DNA of 55,822 nt from NCBI GenBank assembly GCA_947502585.1, contig CANNAV010000012.1, positions 1 to 55,822 on the forward strand, in the 5' to 3' direction. The notes under the pieces are model-generated. The model searched no databases and was not told the origin of the DNA. It worked only from the letters and a program-made list of their open reading frames with translations. The position numbers and the translations under genes are program-made. The first letter of the stretch is position 1, and each line of letters opens with the position of its first letter. Of the stretch, positions 1 to 11,042 are shown piece after piece. Origin of the DNA: an uncultured Pseudovibrio sp. (GTDB lineage: Bacteria > Pseudomonadota > Alphaproteobacteria > Rhizobiales > Stappiaceae).

Positions 1-144
1 CTCTAAAAACAAGTGTCCATCCGGGTCCCGGAATTAGACGTGGTTTTACGCCCAAAAACACCCTATAAACGGCAGAAATACCCCACTTAACCCGTCTGTG
101 TTCGACTAATCCCGCATATTCCCGTCTACTCTAGGTTCAAGTGT

Positions 145-480
145 CTCCCATCAGCGATGAAAACTCATTTGGAAGACGTCGCAGAGCTTGTGACCACAGA
201 TGCCCATGCAGTGCTGATGATTGATCCGGCTGCCTGGCATACCACTGAGAAACCTGAGGTGCCCGAAAACATAACGCTCCTCCCACTGCCCCCACGCTCG
301 CCAGAACTTAATCCGATGGAAAATATCTGGCAATTCATGGGCAACAATTGGCTATCAAACCTCACCTTTGACAGCGTTGAACACATAATGACCACTTGCT
401 GCGATGCCTGGAACGAGCTCATAGCCCAACCTCAAACCATTACATCAGTCGGCATGCGAAAATGGGCTCATGAGTTCTGA
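145..480 (+). pseudogene. IS630-family transposase, C-terminal fragment
   Basis: The reading frame covers only the end of a DDE_3-type IS630 transposase. It contains the second catalytic Asp region (HAVLMIDPAAWHT), the conserved LLPLPPRSPELNPMENIW block with the last catalytic Glu, and the usual WAHEF-like C-terminus. The N-terminal helix-turn-helix and first Asp are missing; upstream of about position 145 the frame runs into stops and unrelated sequence. About 108 codons remain of a usual ~340. It cannot be active. It starts a run of three different transposase remnants, so the left edge of the window is an old insertion hot spot. Family call is confident; the exact left junction is not. Confidence 0.85.
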
Positions 481-589
481 TTTATGCCGATTGGTAAGAG
501 CAAAGCGTGACATGGATGGCTGGAACAGGTTGTTGATGTCAGTGCGCCATCCTATGTCGAAGCAGGACAGGACATTGTGCATGGATCTG

Positions 590-1092
590 GCTGTATTTTC
601 AGCCGATCTGGTTTACAATCGCATCGCCAGGCTGCCCCTTACTGATCATCAGATCTCCTTCGAATGCACAAATTTTCCCCTTGTTTCAATATTCTGCGGC
701 CTGTCATGAGTAGGGTTCCAATCTTTGAGTTTGTCGTGGGAGGGCCGGGATTTGAGCGGCATTTTATATTTGTGGCTGCGGTTCATATGGCGCCAAAACT
801 GACGCGCTTTCTGAGTGATCCAGTAGATGGTCTCCGTGCAGAGAATTCACAGTTGTTCACGCCCAACTGTGAGCCAACCAGAATTGTGTTCCTCAGCCAG
901 ACGCTGAATAACAAAGGCCTGTGGTTTTTATCCTCTTTGAGGGTCACCTTGCGCTGTCTGCGCTGAATATACGCTCATCAGCGTGATGCGAAATTAAGCC
1001 ACCACGAGGCAAGCAGTCCCGGTTGAGTACCCTGATGATGGTTGACGGGCTGTCCCGGAGAGCCTGGGCAGAATCGTTGAGCTAGGGGCCCG
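590..1092 (-). pseudogene. IS30-family transposase, multiply frameshifted remnant
   Basis: Reading the minus strand from about 1092 downward gives, in shifting frames, an IS30-like HTH (SPSTIIRVLNRD), then an FVIQRLAEEH segment, an ETIYWIT segment with RQFWRHMNRSHK, the HDRPQNIETRG linker and the EGDLMI motif that carries the first catalytic Asp of IS30 transposases. At least one in-frame stop and two frameshifts separate these blocks, and the sequence stops resembling the family after EGDLMI, so the rest of the DDE domain is gone. No terminal inverted repeats were recognised. This is my own piecewise translation; the order of the blocks matches the family, which is what makes the call credible. 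Confidence 0.65.
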
Positions 1093-1465
1093 CAGCCCTC
1101 AAATGCCCGATTTTTGTTTTTTTGTCACAGCTCAGATGTCTGTAGTCTGACATTACAAGATTTCATACCTGGACTGGCCACCATGGCCATTGCCCCAGTA
1201 CCAGAGGCGTTACACTTCACCGTGGAGCTCCGGACCTCAAAGTCACTCCAGTATTCCTCAAAGACATACCTCTATCCAACCAACATCTTTAAAGGTAAGC
1301 TTCAATCTGGTGTTCGCGTAGAGACAAAACCTCAAAACCCATCAACCGACAACCTGATCTGATCATACCTGGCCCTACCGTCCAGATGGTCGTCAGCTAC
1401 AGCCTCAGTCAGGGCAAACACGCTGCCGTTGCCCAGATAGGCCCAAAAGCTGGTGATGGCCCTCA
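1093..1465. other. Unassigned stretch between transposase remnants
   Basis: No gene is supported here. Short open frames exist on both strands (about 82 codons on plus from 1114; about 44 codons on minus ending near 1330) but neither shows a recognisable motif, a convincing ribosome binding site or a neighbour it could serve. Most likely decayed mobile-element or accessory DNA. Confidence 0.5.
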
Positions 1466-1762
1466 TCAGGCAGCAGCCTGAGATTGCCTGATCCCGTTAT
1501 TGAACTTAGCCTCCTGAATGACCATAGGTAAACGGTTTGGACCGGGGGTCTTCCGCCACTTCTTCCTGGCTGACATCATAAGCCTGAAGACCATCGCGAG
1601 AGTGGTTTTATCGTTGAGGCATCCCCTGGTCTTTCGTGTCCGGTTCCGACCCGTGGCAAAGACGCTTGCGGTCGGGTTCGTGGTACGGCTGTGTTTCAGT
1701 TGCTCTGCCGGGAAGTCATAGAAGGTGAGCAACTCATCGAGGTCTCTGACCAGCCTGGTCAC
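1466..1762 (-). pseudogene. IS256-family (mutator) transposase, C-terminal fragment
   Basis: About 98 codons resemble the end of IS256/mutator transposases: LLTFYDFPAEQ, then LKHSRTTNP in place of the usual LRTTNPIES, FATGRNRT, an RGCLN block, LAMVFRLMMSA and the WRK...PNRLP tail ending in an IRQ-type motif. The catalytic DDE core upstream is absent, and the normally invariant NPIES is altered to NPTAS. The fragment is in frame over its whole length, so decay has been mainly by truncation. It is the third transposase family represented in under 2 kb. Confidence 0.8.
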
Positions 1763-1798
1763 GGCCTTACTCAGGCTAATTCAGTCTAGGGAGTATAC

Positions 1799-2223
1799 AT
1801 GGAGAAAACATCCGGAATTGAAATTCAATCGATTCCCCTGCCCATGCCCGACACATCCGGGAACTATGTTTTGACGGGAACTCAAACCAGTGAGCTCATC
1901 AAAGGGCTCAGTGGTAACAATCTTATTTCCGGCATGAAAGATCGCGCCGATTGCAGGAGTGGGTGGCAAAGACACGCTGAAAGCGGAGCAGACAGTGGCA
2001 CTTTTGTAATCAACCTCTCCAATCTCACGATTGCGGACCTCATCACCGATTATGATTCATCTGGAGCGATGCTGAACGGCTGGATGTGACAGAGCTGATG
2101 GGATCAGAACAGGTCACACAGCAAAGCGTGGGCGACTACTTCCAGCTATCAGGAGGTGTGCAAAGTTTTGATCAGGATGGAACAGGAACGAACCACAATA
2201 TGGCGCAAGTCATGGAGTTTTAA
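1799..2223 (+). pseudogene. RTX/type I secretion target domain, frameshifted remnant
   Basis: Joining frames gives the end of an RTX-type exported protein: a glycine/asparagine turn (LIKGLSGNNLISGM), a GGKDTLK-like calcium repeat in a second frame, then TFVINLSNLTIADLITDYDSS, and after a further shift LDVTELMGSEQ and a final NHNMAQVMEF before TAA. The IADLITDY...LDVTELM pattern is typical of the C-terminal target domain recognised by type I (ABC) exporters in large adhesins and proteases. Frameshifts near 1950, 1985 and 2070 break it, and only a fraction of the expected large protein is present. No ABC exporter lies in the window. Identification is from pattern; confident on class, not on the parent protein. 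Confidence 0.7.
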
Positions 2224-2314
2224 TTTCCACCAGCTCAACTGGAGCTCTTTGTTTATAAAAAACAGTCACAGCTTGTTGTCACAGCGTAATTCACCCGGCT
2301 CGCGCAAAGAAGAA

Positions 2315-2337
2315 CCCCGAAAGCGAAAGTCTCGGGG
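2315..2337 (-). terminator. Intrinsic terminator after the VOC gene
   Basis: Stem CCCCGA/TCGGGG with a ten-base spacer in which more pairing is possible; on the minus strand it is followed by TTCTTCTTTG. It lies 12 bases past the stop codon of the VOC gene and would end the pyrG-VOC transcript. Confidence 0.7.
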
Positions 2338-2348
2338 ATTGAAACCAA

Positions 2349-3203
2349 TCAACTGCAGATCACTGCAACACCAGCCATCCTTTCGGGCTCAACCACCCAG
2401 AAACCACCAGATTTTCGGCCACCAAGTGCTTCCGCGTATTTTCCAAAGCTCTCCAGGTTTTCAGCGGAAAAAACAAGGGCCACCAGTTTAAGGCCTACCC
2501 GGTTGGCTGGCGCCTCAACTCCATAGAGGCTTTCAAAAGCGCTTGGAGAAAGAGCTTTGACAGTCCCGCGAGACGTTTTTATCTCAACGCCAAGGCTGGA
2601 AAGCCGCGCGGTACGTTCACCAATAAACACCTTCAGGAACTCATGATGATCAGCAGGGTCATCTGCGACGAAGATGACTTCGTTCAGATCGCGTACAGTG
2701 TTCGGATGGGACTGATACTCCGCCTTCCAGAAGTTCTCCGGGAACTTGTTGTGACAGGTAAAAAAGCCAAGCTCTGTGCTGAGTGGATCTGTCGTGAACG
2801 TCAGGTCAAAGGCAACCTGACGTTCTTCACCCTCTGGAGACACAGCAATGCGTTCAAATGAAAAGGGGGAATATTCGGGAAGACCGGCAGCAACGTATGC
2901 TTTATGGTCTTCCTCCGCGCTCTTGCTGTCCATGACAAACATGGAAGCACCCTCACCTTTCAGCAGAAAATCACGATTGAATGCACCAAAGGAGAAAACA
3001 CCTTCACCTGGTTCTGTCAGTTTAGCATTCTCACCAATGGCCAAAACCTCCAGAAAACTGCCATTCAGCTGAACGAGGCGGTTCTCTGTGCCCCAGGGAT
3101 GACCCGCAGCTGGCGTCAACTTAAATCCGAGCTGTTCCCAGAACCCCGATGCCTCCTGCAACAAGTTTACAGCTAGAACAATGTGGTCAATTCCCTTGGT
3201 CAA
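2349..3203 (-). CDS. VOC-superfamily glyoxalase-like protein
   Basis: A 284-residue protein opening with GIDHIVLAV, followed by FWEQLGFKLTP, HPWGTENRLVQL and FLEVLA, the pattern of the glyoxalase-like (Glyoxalase_3) branch of the vicinal-oxygen-chelate fold. The early His and the Glu of FLEVLA are in the places where VOC enzymes bind a metal. A second, more diverged half includes DLNEVIFVADDP. Substrate cannot be told; members range from dioxygenases to resistance proteins. I place the start at TTG 3203 because AGGGGGG sits at 3209-3215 just upstream; an in-frame TTG at 3218 would add five residues but would put this SD inside the gene. It is 27 bases downstream of pyrG on the same strand, so co-transcription is likely. 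Confidence 0.8.
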   Translation of the reverse strand: MTKGIDHIVLAVNLLQEASGFWEQLGFKLTPAAGHPWGTENRLVQLNGSFLEVLAIGENAKLTEPGEGVFSFGAFNRDFLLKGEGASMFVMDSKSAEEDHKAYVAAGLPEYSPFSFERIAVSPEGEERQVAFDLTFTTDPLSTELGFFTCHNKFPENFWKAEYQSHPNTVRDLNEVIFVADDPADHHEFLKVFIGERTARLSSLGVEIKTSRGTVKALSPSAFESLYGVEAPANRVGLKLVALVFSAENLESFGKYAEALGGRKSGGFWVVEPERMAGVAVICS

Positions 3204-3230
3204 AGTGTCCCCCCTCAAAAAAACAGCCGA

Positions 3231-4865
<1,635 letters not shown>

Positions 4866-5037
4866 TTACCACGTTTAAAAGGGCAGATTTTATCAGAAGG
4901 GAAGAACGCCGAGGTGGGTGCCTGATAATCCATTACCCTGGATAATTGAGTTATGTCTGAACGCAAGAATGACGGACACTGCACAAATGCGCGGTGCCGT
5001 CAGACGTATACTTCAACTGTTTCTGCTCTAAAGCAGA

Positions 5038-5403
5038 TTACTGAGCAGGCGGAACCTGCGGGCCAGCTGGCTCACTTTGCTGCTGAAGCTGGTCAAGCAG
5101 ACCATTTCCCCCGCCCTGTTCTGTACCTTGAATCGCGGAACCGGATGGAATCTGATCAAGCAAAGAGCCTGGTCTCTCATCATAGCGTGCCAACAGAGAA
5201 AGAGCGAGTGACGTTGCGAAGAAGCAGACAGCAAGAATCGCAGTACCGCGAGTCAGCACATTAGCTGTGCCGCGGCTGCTCATCACACCACCGCCGCCGC
5301 CACCGCCAATACCCAACGCGCCGCCTTCAGAGCGCTGCAGCAAAACCAGTGCTACCAGCGCCACGACGACCATCAGGTGGATAACAATCAGAACGGTTTC
5401 CAT
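5038..5403 (-). CDS. secG: Preprotein translocase subunit SecG
   Basis: Small inner-membrane subunit of the SecYEG translocon. The 121-residue protein has a first membrane span (METVLIVIHLMVVVALVAL), the QRSEGGALGIGGGGGG glycine-rich loop, the RGTANVLTR segment and a second span (AILAVCFFATSLALSLLA), exactly the SecG topology. The C-terminus is a Gln/Pro/Gly-rich tail, common in alphaproteobacterial SecG. An upstream in-frame start at 5460 would add 19 residues without SecG character, so ATG 5403 is preferred. Flanked by tpiA upstream and pyrG downstream on the same strand, a conserved order. Confidence 0.93.
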   Translation of the reverse strand: METVLIVIHLMVVVALVALVLLQRSEGGALGIGGGGGGGVMSSRGTANVLTRGTAILAVCFFATSLALSLLARYDERPGSLLDQIPSGSAIQGTEQGGGNGLLDQLQQQSEPAGPQVPPAQ

Positions 5404-5525
5404 AGGTATCCGTGGGTTTAATGAGTTCGTTAGTCGGCCTTCTAACCGAATTTGCCGCACCTTTCCACCCTAAAGGCGCAGCAAATTGGTGGACTGCTAA
5501 GAATATTATAAGAAACAGGCTTTTA

Positions 5526-6275
5526 TCAGCCGCGATAAGCCTCGGCAATTCCTAGGAAATCTGCGGCTTTCAGGCTTGCACCGCCAACAAGAGCACCATT
5601 TACATTTTTAACTGCAAGCAGTTCTTTTGCGTTGGCAGGCTTAACAGAGCCACCATAAAGGATACGCATTTTACTGCCAACGTCACCACCAAACCGCTTA
5701 ATGAGAGTCGCTCGAATAGAAGCGTGCACCTCAGCAACATCTGCCGGAGTTGGTGTCAAGCCAGTTCCAATCGCCCAGACAGGCTCATAAGCAATCACGG
5801 TATTTTCGGCTGTTGCACCTGCAGGCACAGAAGCCGAAACCTGTTTTGTAACAACTTCAAGTGTAGTACCTGCGCGTCGTTCACTCTCAACCTCACCTAC
5901 ACAAACAATAGCAATCAGGCCAGCGCGGTAGGCAGCTTCAGCCTTCTCACAAACGTCTGCATCAGTTTCACCATGATCTTCACGGCGCTCGGAGTGACCA
6001 ACAATCACATACTTGCCACCGGCATCGCGGATCATTTCCGCAGAAATATCGCCTGTGTGTGCCCCGCTTTCTTTAGCGTGGCAGTTTTGTGCACCAATCG
6101 CAATTTTGTCCTGTGAGCCCAGCTGTGCAATCAGCAGGGCAGGTGGGCAAATCAGAAGCTCTACATTATCGGCAAGTGCTGAATCGTATCCCGTGCCCAT
6201 AGCTTCCAATTCTGCAGCAGATGCACTGGTACCATTCATTTTCCAGTTACCAGCAACAAGTGGCCGATTAGTCAT
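5526..6275 (-). CDS. tpiA: Triosephosphate isomerase
   Basis: Interconverts dihydroxyacetone phosphate and glyceraldehyde 3-phosphate in glycolysis and gluconeogenesis. The 249-residue protein has Lys12 in GNWKMNG, the catalytic His94 in VGHSERR, the catalytic Glu164 in [11 protein letters not shown], and the phosphate-binding YGGSVKP motif near the C-terminus. All catalytic residues are present. It is divergently placed from the PpiD-like gene; the 244-base gap between them carries promoters for both directions. Confidence 0.97.
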   Translation of the reverse strand: MTNRPLVAGNWKMNGTSASAAELEAMGTGYDSALADNVELLICPPALLIAQLGSQDKIAIGAQNCHAKESGAHTGDISAEMIRDAGGKYVIVGHSERREDHGETDADVCEKAEAAYRAGLIAIVCVGEVESERRAGTTLEVVTKQVSASVPAGATAENTVIAYEPVWAIGTGLTPTPADVAEVHASIRATLIKRFGGDVGSKMRILYGGSVKPANAKELLAVKNVNGALVGGASLKAADFLGIAEAYRG

Positions 6276-6426
6276 TTGATCCGTTCCCCAAATATGAATT
6301 CCAAATTCCCAAATGTTAATGTGTGCTCACTAACAGAAAAAACACTTAAGTCCCATAGCCGAATACCGCCAGTACGAGGAACTTCGTATCTCCTGCCGAA
6401 TCTCACAGCCTTTATGGCGTGTAAAC

Positions 6427-6455
6427 TTGCCCCGCGGCAAAAGGAACACTATTAT
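6427..6455 (+). promoter_or_regulatory. Candidate sigma-70 promoter of the PpiD-like gene
   Basis: TTGCCC (6427-6432), a 17-base spacer and TATTAT (6450-6455). It would start RNA about 60 bases before ATG 6520, which argues against using the longer in-frame ATG at 6427 as the protein start. Confidence 0.5.
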
Positions 6456-6519
6456 CCGGCGGCCTTGCATGTGCGCGGGGAGAGTGTCCCTCGCCTTCAA
6501 CAAGAGAACGGATAAAATT

Positions 6520-8406
6520 ATGCTCGACGCGCTGCGTAATAGCGTAGGTTCCTGGTTTGCAAAACTCCTGATCGGCCTTCTGGTCCTCAGCTTTGCAGTC
6601 TGGGGGATCGCTGACGTCTTTACTGGAATTGGCTCCACGTCTGTTGCCTCAGTTGGCGACAAAGAAATTTCGGCTCAGGAGTTCCAACAAGCTTATTCAC
6701 GCGAGCTCGACCAGCTGTCACGCCGCGTCGGACAGCCTCTTACTCAGGAACAAGCCTCTGCATTTGGGGTACCAGCTCAGGTTCTGGGCCGTCTTATTGC
6801 CGATGCTGCGCTTGATTATGAAGCATCCCAGCTGCGCATCGGTGTATCTGATGAAGCTATTGTCAAAACCATTCAGGAAACACCTGCATTTCAGGGTGTA
6901 AATGGCTATGATCGTAATCGCCTGAGCCAGGTCCTTTACAATCTTGGCATAAACGAAGACGAGTTCGTTATGCAGCAGCAGCTCGTTGCAGAGCGTCAAC
7001 AGCTTGCAGATGCTATCATCGGCGGCATGGTTGTCCCAAAGGCAATGCTTCAAGCCTTCGACAAATACGCGATGGAGGAGCGCACGGTTGAGTACCTTGT
7101 GCTGCCGCAAAGCTCTCTGACAAACATTCCGGAACCAACAGATGATGAACTCGCGGTGTTCTTTGAAAAAAATAAAGACAACTACAAAGCGCCTGAGTAC
7201 CGTAGCGCCACATTGATAGAACTGACTGCAGATAAGATCGCGAAACCGGAAAATGTGACAGAAGCGGAGCTTGCTCAGGAATATGAGCGGACTAAGAACC
7301 GCTATCAGACTCAGGAGCAGCGCCGTATCTTACAGATCTCCTTTCCAACCAGCCAGGAAGCAGAGGCTGCTGTTGTAGAGATGGAATCCGGCAAAACCTT
7401 TAATGACCTGATGAATGAACGTGACCTGACAGAAAAAGATGTCGATCTCGGCCTCATGAACAAGTCCGGCTTCCTTGACCAGATAATTGCAGATGCAGCC
7501 TTTGACCTCAAAGAAGGTCAGGCAAGCAACGTGGTCAAAGGCCAGTTCACCAACGCGGTTCTCTTTGCCAAAGAAATCAAGCCAGCTTCCGTACGGCCAC
7601 TGGAAGACGTAAAAGACGAACTACGCGGTTCCGTTGCTCAGACAAATGCAGCAGACGAAGCAGAGGACCTCTTCAACGAAATCGAAGATGCACGCGCAGG
7701 CGGCAGCACCTTCGAAGAAATTGCTGAGCGTTTTGATCTGACTGTGATTAACACACCTTCATTTGACGCATCCGGCAAAAACGAAGCGGGTGAAACCGTT
7801 GAGCTTCCGCAAGCCAGCGCACTAACGACAGCAGTCTTTTCTACCGACGTTGGCGTTGAAAATGATCCACTGGAGATCGGCCGTACAGGACACCTGTGGT
7901 ACGAAGTGAATAAAGTCACGCCTTCCCACGAAAGAGAGCTTGCTGAGGTAAAAGAAGCTGTAACTTCTGACTGGACGGCCAACCGCACCGCAGAACTGCT
8001 GGAAGAAAAAGCCAAAGCCCTTATCGCAAAAGTTAAAGCAGGAAAGCCTCTTTCCGAGGTTGCAGCTGCTGAGGGCCTGGCAACATCCACATCTGCACCG
8101 TTCACCCGCAACGGCGGCATTGCAGAGCTTTCCGGCTCTGCTGTGACTGCAGCGTTTTCCGGACCTGAAGGCACCGCATCTCAGGTTCCTGGCAACAACG
8201 AAGACCGAATTCTTCTTGTCCTCACTGACACGACAACCCCGGCCTTCATGACAGAATCTGAAAACGTGCAGCGCATTGACACGCAGCTGAAAGGCGCACT
8301 GGAAAGCTCTTTGCTTAACCAGTTCATCTCACAGCTGGAGCAAACAGAAGGTGTCCGCGTAAATCAGACAGTCTTCAACCAACTGACCGGACTGGATCGC
8401 CAATAG
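6520..8406 (+). CDS. ppiD: PpiD/SurA-type periplasmic peptidyl-prolyl isomerase
   Basis: Membrane-anchored periplasmic foldase of 628 residues. It has a short cytoplasmic start (MLDALRNSVGSWFAK), one membrane span (about 15-34, LLIGLLVLSFAVWGIADVF), a SurA-N-like chaperone region with the ISAQEFQQAYSRELDQL opening typical of PpiD, and a parvulin (PpiC) region at roughly 260-360 (RRILQISFP...FNDLMNE...DVDLGLM...VKGQFTNAVLFAKE). The parvulin domain looks diverged, as is common in PpiD, so isomerase activity may be weak. An upstream in-frame ATG at 6427 is rejected because it overlaps a promoter and lacks family character. It is cut off from trpD by a strong terminator. The product would work with BamA and Sec on outer-membrane protein maturation (inference). 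Confidence 0.9.
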   Translation: MLDALRNSVGSWFAKLLIGLLVLSFAVWGIADVFTGIGSTSVASVGDKEISAQEFQQAYSRELDQLSRRVGQPLTQEQASAFGVPAQVLGRLIADAALDYEASQLRIGVSDEAIVKTIQETPAFQGVNGYDRNRLSQVLYNLGINEDEFVMQQQLVAERQQLADAIIGGMVVPKAMLQAFDKYAMEERTVEYLVLPQSSLTNIPEPTDDELAVFFEKNKDNYKAPEYRSATLIELTADKIAKPENVTEAELAQEYERTKNRYQTQEQRRILQISFPTSQEAEAAVVEMESGKTFNDLMNERDLTEKDVDLGLMNKSGFLDQIIADAAFDLKEGQASNVVKGQFTNAVLFAKEIKPASVRPLEDVKDELRGSVAQTNAADEAEDLFNEIEDARAGGSTFEEIAERFDLTVINTPSFDASGKNEAGETVELPQASALTTAVFSTDVGVENDPLEIGRTGHLWYEVNKVTPSHERELAEVKEAVTSDWTANRTAELLEEKAKALIAKVKAGKPLSEVAAAEGLATSTSAPFTRNGGIAELSGSAVTAAFSGPEGTASQVPGNNEDRILLVLTDTTTPAFMTESENVQRIDTQLKGALESSLLNQFISQLEQTEGVRVNQTVFNQLTGLDRQ

Positions 8407-8421
8407 ACAAATCCTCGCGAA

Positions 8422-8461
8422 AACAGGCCCGCCACACTTTTCAGTGTGGCGGGCCTGTTTA
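8422..8461 (+). terminator. Strong intrinsic terminator after ppiD
   Basis: A perfect 17-base-pair stem (arms 8422-8438 and 8443-8459) with the four-base loop TTTC, beginning 15 bases after the stop codon and followed by a short T-rich stretch. It is the strongest hairpin seen in the window and isolates ppiD from trpD. Confidence 0.95.
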
Positions 8462-8627
8462 TCTCCTAGACAGCTACCCTAAAGCTATCTAATAGTTAGC
8501 CTTTGTGTATGCTACCGCGCATCCCCGAAAATTAATTCCGGGTTTTTGAAAAGATACGCATAAAACAAAACCTTAGAGCTATTCGCAGGAAAGCGGTTGA
8601 CCAGGATAGCCTCTAGAAAATAACTGA

Positions 8628-8638
8628 GGGGGGGGGGG
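8628..8638 (+). repeat. Run of eleven G at the trpD ribosome binding site
   Basis: Eleven consecutive G, preceded by TGA and followed by CGCC and then the GTG start at 8643. The run takes the place of the Shine-Dalgarno; length changes would alter spacing and strength of initiation rather than frame. Confidence 0.9.
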
Positions 8639-8642
8639 CGCC

Positions 8643-9680
8643 GTGAGCAATTTGAAAAATCTCATTGGAATTGTTGCTGACGAAAACACGTTGGATCGGT
8701 CTCAGGCCCGTGAGGCCTTCGAGATCATCATGTCCGGTGCAGCAACTCCCGCTCAGATCGGCGGCTTCCTCATGGCTCTGCGCTTGCGCGGCGAAACCAT
8801 CGACGAAATCTCTGCAGCCGCAGAAACCATGCGCGCCAAAATGATCCCTGTGAAAGCACCGGATCACGCTATCGACATTGTTGGCACAGGTGGCGACGCG
8901 TCCGGCTCCTATAACATCTCAACCTGTACAGCTATTGTTGTGGCAGGCTGTGGCGTGACAGTTGCAAAACATGGCAATCGGTCCCTCTCCTCCAAATCCG
9001 GCTCGGCCGAAGCTCTTGCCGAACTTGGTATCAATCTGGACCTGGATGCAAACGGTATCAGTCATTGCATCTATGAGGCTGGTATTGGCTTCATGTTCGC
9101 GCCAAACCACCACAAGGCCATGCGCCACGTGGGCCCTGCCCGTATTGAGCTGGGCTCCAGAACTATTTTTAACCTGCTTGGCCCCCTCACCAATCCCGCA
9201 GGTGCAAAACGCCAGATGACCGGCGTATTCGCACAGCAGTGGGTTGAACCTCTCGCGAACACCTTGAAAGAGCTGGGCACCGAAAAGGCCTGGATCGTCA
9301 ACGGTTCCGATGGAATGGACGAGATCACCACCACCGGAACCACCTTTGTTGCCGAACTGAAAAACGGAAACATCAACACCTTCACAGTATCTCCTGAAGA
9401 TGCGGGCCTGCCGATCGCAAAGGCAGAAGAATTGAAAGGTGGTGATCCGAAAGAAAACGCTCAGGCACTGCGCGAAGTGCTGCACGGGGCAAAAAACGCT
9501 TACAGAGATATCGTCCTGTTCAACTCAGCCGCCTCACTGATCGTCGCAGATAAAGTCTCCACCCTCACTGAAGGTGCCCAGATGGCAGCTCAGGCAATTG
9601 ACCAGGGCGCAGCCCTTTCCCGACTGGACAAACTTGTTGAAGCCTCAGAGGCTGCAACAGCTGCCAATATGAAATTTTGA
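8643..9680 (+). CDS. trpD: Anthranilate phosphoribosyltransferase
   Basis: Joins anthranilate to PRPP, the second committed step of tryptophan synthesis. The 345-residue protein has the PRPP loop GTGGD (81-85) with following SGSYNIST, the KHGNRS motif (109-114), and the anthranilate-side [21 protein letters not shown] segment near 168-188. GTG start directly behind an 11-G run. No trpE or trpG is next to it; in this group those are usually elsewhere. trpC follows 13 bases later, so trpDC is one transcription unit, probably continuing into moaC-moeA. No Trp-codon leader peptide or attenuator was seen in the 8461-8642 gap. Confidence 0.97.
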   Translation: MSNLKNLIGIVADENTLDRSQAREAFEIIMSGAATPAQIGGFLMALRLRGETIDEISAAAETMRAKMIPVKAPDHAIDIVGTGGDASGSYNISTCTAIVVAGCGVTVAKHGNRSLSSKSGSAEALAELGINLDLDANGISHCIYEAGIGFMFAPNHHKAMRHVGPARIELGSRTIFNLLGPLTNPAGAKRQMTGVFAQQWVEPLANTLKELGTEKAWIVNGSDGMDEITTTGTTFVAELKNGNINTFTVSPEDAGLPIAKAEELKGGDPKENAQALREVLHGAKNAYRDIVLFNSAASLIVADKVSTLTEGAQMAAQAIDQGAALSRLDKLVEASEAATAANMKF

Positions 9681-9693
9681 GATCACGGGTCCC

Positions 9694-10485
9694 ATGTCAG
9701 ATATTCTTAAGAAAATCGAAGCTTACAAACGTGACGAAATTGCCGCTGCAAAAGCGCAGACTTCAATGGCTGATCTGAATGAGGCGATTAAAGCAGCAAC
9801 ACCGACACGCAGCTTTGCAGCTGCTTTGAAAGCCAGACATGCAAACGGCGAATATGCCCTGATTGCAGAGGTTAAGAAGGCCAGTCCATCCAAAGGACTG
9901 ATCCGCGCAGACTTTAACCCGCCAGCGCTCGCCAAAGCTTATGAGAGCGGTGGCGCAGCATGCCTGTCCGTGTTGACGGACACACCATCTTTTCAGGGCA
10001 AACCAGAATACCTCGCAGCAGCCCGCGCCGAAGTTTCCCTGCCCGTTCTGCGCAAAGACTTCCTCTATGACATCTATCAGGTCCATGAGGCACGGGCATG
10101 GGGTGCAGACTGCATCCTGATTATCATGGCAGCTGTTGACGACCAATTGGCCAAAGAATTGGAAGACACAGCATTTGAGCTGGACATGGATGCACTTATC
10201 GAGGTGCATGACGAAGCTGAGCTTGAACGCGCGCTAAAGCTTACTTCTCCGCTGGTTGGCATCAACAACCGTAATCTGAAAACCTTTGAAACCTCTCTGG
10301 AAACCAGCGAACGCCTTGCGCCATTGATCCCTCAGGACCGGGTCATCGTTGGCGAGAGCGGCCTGTTTACTCAAAAAGACCTCTCCCGAATGGAAAAGTC
10401 CGGTATCTCCAGCTTCCTCATAGGCGAAAGTCTGATGAGGAAGGATGATGTGGAAACCGCGACCAAAGCTTTGCTTAAACGCTAA
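9694..10485 (+). CDS. trpC: Indole-3-glycerol phosphate synthase
   Basis: Closes the indole ring from carboxyphenylamino-deoxyribulose phosphate in tryptophan synthesis. A 263-residue TIM barrel with the [10 protein letters not shown] motif (59-68) holding a catalytic Lys, LRKDF with Lys121, [17 protein letters not shown] and the VGESGL phosphate loop. Stand-alone TrpC, not fused to TrpF. It follows trpD closely and precedes moaC by 53 bases. Confidence 0.97.
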   Translation: MSDILKKIEAYKRDEIAAAKAQTSMADLNEAIKAATPTRSFAAALKARHANGEYALIAEVKKASPSKGLIRADFNPPALAKAYESGGAACLSVLTDTPSFQGKPEYLAAARAEVSLPVLRKDFLYDIYQVHEARAWGADCILIIMAAVDDQLAKELEDTAFELDMDALIEVHDEAELERALKLTSPLVGINNRNLKTFETSLETSERLAPLIPQDRVIVGESGLFTQKDLSRMEKSGISSFLIGESLMRKDDVETATKALLKR

Positions 10486-10538
10486 GAAACAACTACTGGC
10501 AAAGCAGCACCTGAATTAACAGTGTCAAGAGGCAAAAA

Positions 10539-11042
10539 ATGTCAGAACTCTCTCCAAAACTCACTCACCTTGATGATAGTGGTGCAGCTCATATGGTCGA
10601 CATTTCGGAGAAAGAGGTTACCACACGCATTGCTCGTGCAGGTGGTCAGGTAAAAATGCAGCCTGAAACGCTTGACATGATCCTTTCAGGCAATGCAAAG
10701 AAAGGCGACGTGCTGGCGACTGCACGCATAGCCGGCATCATGGCAGCCAAGAGAACTCATGAACTGATCCCGCTGTGTCACCCTCTGGCGCTTTCCAGGG
10801 TTCAGGTCGACTTCACCCCAAACCCGGGACTGCCGGGAATTGAGATTGAAGTCTTCGCAAAAATATCCGGCCAGACCGGCATCGAGATGGAAGCACTCAC
10901 AGCTGCCTCCGTAGCCTGCCTCACAATCTACGATATGGCGAAAGCAGCTGATCGTTCTATGAAAATCGGTGAGATCCGCCTGCTGGAGAAGAAGGGTGGC
11001 AAGTCCGGACACTATCTGGCCAAGGAGGATAACACTCAATGA
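10539..11042 (+). CDS. moaC: Cyclic pyranopterin monophosphate synthase MoaC
   Basis: Second enzyme of molybdenum cofactor synthesis, converting 3',8-cyclo-GTP to cyclic pyranopterin monophosphate. The 167-residue length is usual. Motifs present: [19 protein letters not shown] (55-73), LCHPL with Cys80/His81, GIEMEALTA (114-122) and YDMAKA (131-136). SD AGAGG lies eight bases before ATG. The stop codon overlaps the start of moeA as ATGA, so the two are translationally coupled. Confidence 0.97.
   Translation: MSELSPKLTHLDDSGAAHMVDISEKEVTTRIARAGGQVKMQPETLDMILSGNAKKGDVLATARIAGIMAAKRTHELIPLCHPLALSRVQVDFTPNPGLPGIEIEVFAKISGQTGIEMEALTAASVACLTIYDMAKAADRSMKIGEIRLLEKKGGKSGHYLAKEDNTQ

Noticed and set aside
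1114..1362. Plus-strand 82-codon frame
   Set aside because: No motif, no SD and low-information composition between transposase relics.
8461..8627. Tryptophan attenuator before trpD
   Set aside because: No leader ORF with Trp codons and no alternative hairpins were found; the strong hairpin belongs to ppiD termination.
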